Below are positions 59,715 to 64,000 of a DNA stretch of 64,000 bases, piece by piece. The stretch lies in contig JACAET010000008.1 in the NCBI GenBank assembly GCA_013388685.1, positions 1-64,000 on the forward strand, written 5' to 3'. The stretch's first letter is position 1. Each line of letters starts with the position of its first letter. Under the pieces are notes generated by a model that did not search any database, was not told the origin of the DNA, and saw only the letters and a list, made by a program, of their open reading frames with translations. A program made the translations under genes and the position numbers. The stretch comes from Chloroflexota bacterium (GTDB lineage: Bacteria > Chloroflexota > Anaerolineae > Anaerolineales > Villigracilaceae).

Positions 59715-59757
59715 AAAGGAGGTGAACCGGCGCCATTCCCGGGAAAGACAGCGCATG

Positions 59758-59870
59758 GATTTTAGTCTTATAGTCTTGTAGTCATAGAGTCTTATAGTTG
59801 CATGGTCTCAGAAACGCGATTACCACAAAACTATGAGATGGTCTGGCAATCAGTCTATACGACTAAAGTT
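59758..59870. repeat. TAGTC-type palindromic element
   Basis: TTTTAGTCTTATAGTC at the left end is matched in inverted orientation by CTATACGACTAAAG at 59857-59870. Inside, TAGTCATAGAGTC and ATGGTCT face ACTATGAGATGGTCT. The left arm repeats a TAGTC(T/A)TATAGTC unit. Confidence 0.5.
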
Positions 59871-59910
59871 GACGAGGACAAGGGTTCTCCACCGCGAGGT
59901 GGAGTTAATC

Positions 59911-59974
59911 TTTCCCCCGCCCCTGCCCCTCTCCCAACGGGAGAGGGATGTCCACAGGACAGGGTGAGGGTTAG
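59911..59974 (+). repeat. Palindromic repeat P1, copy E
   Basis: TTTCCCCCGCCCCTGCCCCT, CTCCCAACGGGAGAGGGATG, then a divergent stretch and CAGGGTGAGGG. The CCCCTCTCCC/GGGAGAGGG halves and the outer GGGTGAGG match the other copies. Confidence 0.65.
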
Positions 59975-60108
59975 AAAAAATCGAAAGATCAGCGGAAGCC
60001 CTTCGGGCGCGCCATCGCCCGTCTTCTTTCCCTCCGAACATAAAACCCTGCCGCAAACGCCGCGCGGGCAACCGTGCGGACAAAACGCAAGGGAATGGCA
60101 TACACTAT

Positions 60109-60191
60109 GTCATTGCGAGGAGTGTTTGTTGCGACGAAGCAATCCCCCACACTTGGTGGAGATTGCTTCGCGCTATGGCGTTCGCAATGAC
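60109..60191. repeat. GTCATTGCGA inverted-repeat element (MITE-like)
   Basis: Ends GTCATTGCGA (60109-60118) and TCGCAATGAC (60182-60191) are perfect inverted repeats. Inside, CGAAGCAATC (60135-60144) pairs with GATTGCTTCG (60161-60170). Elements of this appearance are widespread intergenic repeats in diverse bacteria. Confidence 0.75.
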
Positions 60192-60216
60192 AGAATAAAT
60201 TTCGGAGGAACCCAAA

Positions 60217-62058
60217 ATGTGTGGAATAGTAGGCTACATCGGACCGCGCGACGCGGTGCCGATCATTATCAACGGTCTGAAGCGGTTGGAGTACCGCGGC
60301 TACGACTCGGCGGGAGTCGCGGTTTTGAGCGAGGATCAGATCGAGGTCCGAAGAGACGCGGGCAAATTATCCCAATTGATCGATCTTGTTGCCAAGTCGC
60401 CCGTCGAAGGCGCGCCGGGCATCGGTCACACGCGCTGGGCGACGCACGGCGCGCCGTCCGCGCGCAATGCGCACCCACATCTCGGTCAGACCGGACGCGT
60501 GGTCGTCGTCCAAAACGGAATCGTGGAAAACTTCCTCGAGCTCAAAGATGAACTGACCGCCGAGGGCGTCGAATTTCAATCGGAGACCGATACCGAAACC
60601 ATCGTACATCTTGTCGAACACTATCTCGCCACCGGCGCGGGACTGGTCGAAGCAGCGCGCAAAACCTTCAATGACATTCAGGGGGCGAACGTGGTGGTGC
60701 TGATGTCTGCCGACGAGCCGGATAAGATCGTCACGGCGCGCATCGGCAATGCCGGCGGTGTGGTGATTGGCTTGGGCAGGGAGGAAAACTTCGTCGCCAG
60801 CGACATCCCCGCCATCATGGAGCATACGCGCGATGTCATCTTTTTGGAGTCGCGGCAGATGGCGGTCGTGACACGGGACACGGTCACCATCGAAACGCTG
60901 GACGGTGCAAAAGTCAAACCGCAGGTGCATACCGTTTCGTGGGACCCGGTGGCGGCAGAGAAGGGCGAGTACCGTCACTTCATGCAGAAAGAAATCCACG
61001 AACAATCGCGCGCCCTGACCGACACGCTGGCAGGACGCGTGGACTTTGCAAACGGGAAAATCCGCCTGCCCGACCTCAATCTGACCGAAGCGCTGGCAAA
61101 GAAAATCGAACGGATTTACATCACCGCCTGCGGAACCGCTGCCTACGCCGGCATGGTCGGCAAGTATCTCATTGAAAAGATCGCCCGCATCCCGGTGGAG
61201 GTGGTCATCGGCTCTGAGTTCCGTTACAGCGACCCAATCCTGAACGACCGCACGGTGGTGCTTGCCATCTCGCAATCGGGAGAAACGGCAGATACCCTCG
61301 CCGCGATGGAAGAGGGACGCCGCAAAGGCGCCGTACTCTGGAGCATCGTCAACGCCATCGGCTCACAAGCCATGCGGATTGCCGACGGATTCATCTCGAT
61401 GCAAACCGGACCTGAAATCGGCGTCGCCTCGACCAAAGCCTTCACCGCCCCGCTGGTTGACCAATACATGCTGGCGATTCTGCTGGCAGACCTGCGCGGC
61501 ACACTAGACGCCCAAAGCCGCCGCAGCCTCGTCTCTGACCTGCGCCTCATCCCCGACCTGGTGGGCCGGACGCTCGAACGCGAAAGCGAAGTCGAAGCCG
61601 TTGCCCATGCCCTCAAAGACATTCGCAACTGCCTGTATTTGGGGCGCGGCATCAATATGCCCATCGCCTACGAAGGCGCGTTGAAATTAAAGGAGATTTC
61701 CTATATCCACGCCGAGGGCTACCCGGCCGGCGAGATGAAGCACGGTCCCATCGCGCTGATTGACGAACACATGCCCGTGCTGTGCCTGGCGCCGAAAGAC
61801 CCCTGGCACGAGAAGATGATTTCACAAATTCAGCAGGCAAAGGCACGCGGCGGAAAGGTGATTGCCGTCGCAACGGACGGCGACGAACTGGTCAAAGGCA
61901 TGGCAGATCACGTCCTTTGGGTGCCCGAAACACCGTGGATGCTTTCGCCCGTGATCACCGTCTTGCCGCTGCAGCTGCTGGCATATCACATTGCCACCCT
62001 GCGTGGGCTGGATGTGGATCAGCCCCGGAATCTCGCCAAAAGTGTCACAGTGGAGTAA
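60217..62058 (+). CDS. glmS: Glutamine-fructose-6-phosphate aminotransferase (isomerizing)
   Basis: A 613-residue enzyme making glucosamine-6-phosphate from fructose-6-phosphate and glutamine, the entry to amino-sugar and peptidoglycan precursors. MCGIVGYIGPRDAVPI has the N-terminal nucleophile Cys (after Met removal), and RLEYRGYDSAGVAVL and IGHTRWATHG complete the glutaminase half. Two SIS domains follow (about 290-430 and 460-600): ITACGTAAYAGMVGKYLIEK, VVLAISQSGETADTLAAMEE and YPAGEMKHGPIALID. GGAGGA lies 9 nt before the ATG. No glmS ribozyme-like sequence was seen upstream. Confidence 0.96.
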   Translation: MCGIVGYIGPRDAVPIIINGLKRLEYRGYDSAGVAVLSEDQIEVRRDAGKLSQLIDLVAKSPVEGAPGIGHTRWATHGAPSARNAHPHLGQTGRVVVVQNGIVENFLELKDELTAEGVEFQSETDTETIVHLVEHYLATGAGLVEAARKTFNDIQGANVVVLMSADEPDKIVTARIGNAGGVVIGLGREENFVASDIPAIMEHTRDVIFLESRQMAVVTRDTVTIETLDGAKVKPQVHTVSWDPVAAEKGEYRHFMQKEIHEQSRALTDTLAGRVDFANGKIRLPDLNLTEALAKKIERIYITACGTAAYAGMVGKYLIEKIARIPVEVVIGSEFRYSDPILNDRTVVLAISQSGETADTLAAMEEGRRKGAVLWSIVNAIGSQAMRIADGFISMQTGPEIGVASTKAFTAPLVDQYMLAILLADLRGTLDAQSRRSLVSDLRLIPDLVGRTLERESEVEAVAHALKDIRNCLYLGRGINMPIAYEGALKLKEISYIHAEGYPAGEMKHGPIALIDEHMPVLCLAPKDPWHEKMISQIQQAKARGGKVIAVATDGDELVKGMADHVLWVPETPWMLSPVITVLPLQLLAYHIATLRGLDVDQPRNLAKSVTVE

Positions 62059-62065
62059 CCTGCAC

Positions 62066-62096
62066 GCCCTCCCCAATAGTACTTTTTGGGGAGGGC
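62066..62096 (+). terminator. Hairpin terminator of glmS
   Basis: GCCCTCCCCAA (62066-62076) and TTGGGGAGGGC (62086-62096) form a perfect 11-bp stem with loop TAGTACTTT, beginning 7 nt after the stop. No U-tract follows. Confidence 0.75.
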
Positions 62097-62126
62097 GCAT
62101 ATCAATACTGTTGGGTCAATTGCTTA

Positions 62127-62154
62127 TTGAAAAATCCTCATTTTGGCATAAAAT
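62127..62154 (+). promoter_or_regulatory. Promoter before the TadG-like gene
   Basis: TTGAAA (62127-62132), 16 nt and TAAAAT (62149-62154), in a strongly AT-rich stretch. The gene begins at 62272 with AAAAAAGGAG upstream. Confidence 0.5.
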
Positions 62155-62271
62155 AAGTACAGAATTCATTTCTGAACCTTGGTTTTTGCCGAGCCTGCAG
62201 GTCATATTATTTTTTTTGTTATTTATCTTTTATTTTTCAAAAGGCTCACAGGATAAAAAAGGAGTTCAGAC

Positions 62272-63762
62272 ATGAAAAGGACCAATTCTCAAAAGGGACA
62301 GGCGCTCATCCTGATCGCATTCGGGATTGTCGCGCTGATTGGCTTCACTGCCCTGGCAGTGGATGGCGGGAGAGTCTTCTCAGACCGACGCAATGCTCAA
62401 AATGCCGCCGACACTTCGGCGTTAGCCGCCGCCTTGGCGCATCTACGCAACGACCCCGCTGGCTTTGAAGCCAAGGGATTGGAACGTGCTCTGAGCAATG
62501 GTTATAACAATGACGCGGACAGCACGGTATCTGTCGTCTTTTGTAATACCGTTGTCGGCACCAGCGATCCTTGCGTCGGCTTGCCAACTGGTGCGAACCC
62601 GGCGGAATATATCAGGGTGAAAATCACATCCAACGTTCCAATGACCTTTGCGCGTGTCCTGGGCAGGGAATTCGTCACCAATCGCGTGGAAGCCATCACA
62701 CGCGTCCAGGGAAGCCCTACGGATAATCCATTCACCGCTGGAGCGGGGCTGTATTCGGTCAGAAACGACAACGCCGATGATTGCTTCAAGGTGAACGGTT
62801 CAGCCGACCTCACCCTGCACGATACCGGTATCTTCGTAAATTGCACCGGCAGTTCGGCGCTCTTCCTCAATGGCAGTGCGGATATTGGCATGGACGCCAA
62901 CGCGCAGGTGGCAGGCTGTACAAACAACATCAATTTCCCCATCAGCGGCACAGGAACCATTGATTGCAATGTTGCCCAGCAGATCGTCAACGAAAATACC
63001 TTTGCCGACGTTCCTACCGTTTTACCCACCCCAAACTGCACCAGCGCGGCGCAATATAACTCCGCCACCAATACCGTTTCACCGGGGGCGGATGGCACCG
63101 GTTACTTCAACAGCAATCTTACTCCCAGCGGCTCCATCACCACCTTTCAAGCCGGAACGTACTGTTTCCTCAATGGCAGCACTATTCAATTAACGGGCGG
63201 CAAAAGCATCAAAGGAACCGGCGCAGTAAAATTTGTCATGAATGGGGGGGATATTGACCTCAAGGGCTCCAGTAACGACTTCGATGATCTTGAAATCTAC
63301 GCCAACAGCTCGGATTTCGATCTTTTCGGAACGCTCAACTCGGACCGCTTCCGCTTCTTCGGCAACGGAAGCAGTGATTTTGCCCTGAATGCCGGCGCTG
63401 TGTTCACTTCGACGGATACCTATATCTACTCGGAAACCGGCACGATTGATTTCAATGCCCAGGCGAGTGCAGATATGCATGCCCCCCCTGCCGGAGATAC
63501 GTTTGCCGGGTTGTTACTCTATATGCCTTGGGATAACCCGAACGATTTCGAATTGAACGGCGGCTCGAACAATACCTGGTACGGCACCGTTCTTATGCCG
63601 CATGCCGATGTGACCTATAACGGCGGAGCCGGTTTTAAACTCTACGGGCAGGTCATCGGGTATACGTTCAAGATCAACGGTGGCGGGCAGTCCGACATCT
63701 ATTTTGATGCCAACTTCATTTATAACCCGCCAAACAACCCCACCATGGATTTGATCAAATAA
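62272..63762 (+). CDS. TadG-like (Tad domain) protein with polymer/beta-helix domain
   Basis: A 496-residue exported protein. KGQALILIAFGIVALIGFTA, then LAVDGGRVFSDRRNAQNAAD and TSALAAALAHLR is the Flp pilus-assembly TadE/G-like N-terminal domain with one membrane helix. From about residue 175 on, the sequence is a repetitive, Gly/Asn/Asp-rich beta-structure (FKVNGSADLTLHDTGIFVN, FLNGSADIGMDANAQVAG, VMNGGDIDLKGSSNDFDDL) that looks like a parallel beta-helix. AAGGAG precedes the ATG. It may be a surface-exposed pilus-associated protein. Confidence 0.82.
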   Translation: MKRTNSQKGQALILIAFGIVALIGFTALAVDGGRVFSDRRNAQNAADTSALAAALAHLRNDPAGFEAKGLERALSNGYNNDADSTVSVVFCNTVVGTSDPCVGLPTGANPAEYIRVKITSNVPMTFARVLGREFVTNRVEAITRVQGSPTDNPFTAGAGLYSVRNDNADDCFKVNGSADLTLHDTGIFVNCTGSSALFLNGSADIGMDANAQVAGCTNNINFPISGTGTIDCNVAQQIVNENTFADVPTVLPTPNCTSAAQYNSATNTVSPGADGTGYFNSNLTPSGSITTFQAGTYCFLNGSTIQLTGGKSIKGTGAVKFVMNGGDIDLKGSSNDFDDLEIYANSSDFDLFGTLNSDRFRFFGNGSSDFALNAGAVFTSTDTYIYSETGTIDFNAQASADMHAPPAGDTFAGLLLYMPWDNPNDFELNGGSNNTWYGTVLMPHADVTYNGGAGFKLYGQVIGYTFKINGGGQSDIYFDANFIYNPPNNPTMDLIK

Positions 63763-63806
63763 ATAGGACATTTGGGCTAATTTGTAACCTTTTCTAATCT
63801 TAAATG

Positions 63807-63836
63807 TTGACACAGCCCTTTTAAAATTTGTACAAT
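63807..63836 (+). promoter_or_regulatory. Strong sigma70-type promoter
   Basis: A perfect TTGACA (63807-63812), 18 nt and TACAAT (63831-63836). Transcription would start near 63843, giving a leader of about 75 nt before the start at 63917. The -10 box touches the hairpin at 63836-63870. Confidence 0.7.
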
Positions 63837-63880
63837 TAGAGACACTTGAATTGTTTTCAAGCGTCTCTAATTTGTTTATG
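63836..63880 (+). terminator. Hairpin with U-rich tail
   Basis: TTAGAGACACTTGAA (63836-63850) and TTCAAGCGTCTCTAA (63856-63870) form a 15-bp stem with one mismatch and a 5-nt loop, followed by TTTGTTTATG. It fits a Rho-independent terminator for the TadG-like gene, 74 nt after its stop, but it lies partly inside the transcript from the promoter at 63807. Confidence 0.75.
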
Positions 63881-63916
63881 ATTGTACTAAATTGAATAAT
63901 GAACGAAGGAGAAAAC

Positions 63917-64000
63917 ATGATCAAATCTATCCGTGCACTTTTCCTTTCTCTGACGATCCTCGCCTTCCTGTTCAGCGTAATAGGCACTACAACGGCCTAT
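63917..64000 (+). CDS. N-terminal fragment of a secreted protein (cut by the window edge)
   Basis: 28 codons are visible: MIKSIRALFLSLTILAFLFS, then VIGTTTAY. This is a signal peptide with a positively charged start and a hydrophobic core. AAGGAG (63906-63911) lies 5 nt before the ATG, and a good promoter is found upstream. The mature protein is outside the window, so its function cannot be judged. Confidence 0.75.
   Translation, partial: MIKSIRALFLSLTILAFLFSVIGTTTAY

Larger units (their letters stand above)
59637..60216. other. Non-coding gap with terminator and three palindromic elements
   Basis: These 580 bases before glmS hold no convincing gene. In order: a terminator (59658-59705), a ribosome-site-like GGAGGTGA without a gene (59717), a TAGTCTTATAG palindrome (59758-59870), palindromic repeat P1 copy E (59911-59974) and a GTCATTGCGA element (60109-60191) ending 15 nt before the ribosome site of glmS. 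Confidence 0.75.

Noticed and set aside
60109..60216. glmS ribozyme/riboswitch upstream of glmS
   Set aside because: The palindrome here is a GTCATTGCGA repeat. The conserved core of the glmS ribozyme was not found between 59975 and 60216.

Overview
The window looks like a chromosomal contig of a Chloroflexota bacterium of the Anaerolineae type. The evidence is indirect: Thr/Pro-rich spacers behind lipoprotein signals, DUF4012, DUF2723 and DUF1361 membrane proteins, TadE/TadG pseudopilins, a eukaryote-like citrate synthase beside an LDH-like malate dehydrogenase, and dense dispersed palindromic repeats. No rRNA, tRNA, transposase, integrase or CRISPR array was seen. The taxonomic call is an inference.

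Layout. 1-760 is non-coding and repeat-rich. 761-4900 encodes a 1379-residue secreted modular surface protein. 5156-5371 is a small excisionase-type HTH protein. 5628-25611 is a nearly uninterrupted same-strand exopolysaccharide locus: six glycosyltransferases, two methyltransferases, Wzx-like flippase, Wzy-like polymerase, hexapeptide acyltransferase, FemAB/GNAT-like protein, a sugar-phosphate transferase with unusual domain order, a nucleotide-sugar 4,6-dehydratase, a sugar nucleotidyltransferase, a DegT aminotransferase and a Wzz/BY-kinase. Many of these genes overlap by 4 nt (ATGA or TTGA), which suggests translational coupling. A low-molecular-weight tyrosine phosphatase (likely kinase antagonist) and a DUF4012 protein follow.

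28755-30915 holds a secreted unknown and a DUF2723 membrane protein. 31106-32918 is a compact candidate restriction-modification pair: a TSPPY DNA methyltransferase overlapping by 8 nt a protein with a PD-(D/E)xK-like signature. 32915-36967 encodes three exported proteins: an S41 peptidase homologue, a C39 peptidase-like/TPR protein and a beta-lactamase-fold lipoprotein. A class I aldolase lies on the minus strand at 37137-38201. 38992-43231 encodes a molybdenum hydroxylase (fused FAD/[2Fe-2S] subunit plus large Mo subunit), with the accessory protein YqeB nearby at 45973-46782. 43242-49195 holds a hydrolase, a DinB protein, a DUF1361 protein, an unknown protein, a 45-residue Lys-rich protein and a rhodanese. 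49235-51015 is a two-component system.

51064-55875 (minus strand) carries citrate synthase, malate dehydrogenase, thioredoxin reductase and MurA. The MurA active-site Cys is replaced by Asp. 56002-63762 combines a prepilin peptidase, three TadE/TadG-type proteins (one carrying four Ig-like repeats) and glmS. The window ends inside the signal peptide of another secreted protein at 63917.

Genes work together around the cell surface: sugar precursor supply (glmS, murA, dehydratase, nucleotidyltransferase, aminotransferase), glycan assembly and export with kinase/phosphatase control, pilus-like appendages and several lipoproteins. The most notable unexplained structures are a four-hairpin array at 25782-25895, palindromic repeats inserted in frame in three genes at 41-43 kb, the candidate restriction-modification pair, and several genes whose -10 box lies just before the start codon (possible leaderless mRNAs). 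All calls were made by eye. No database search was run.
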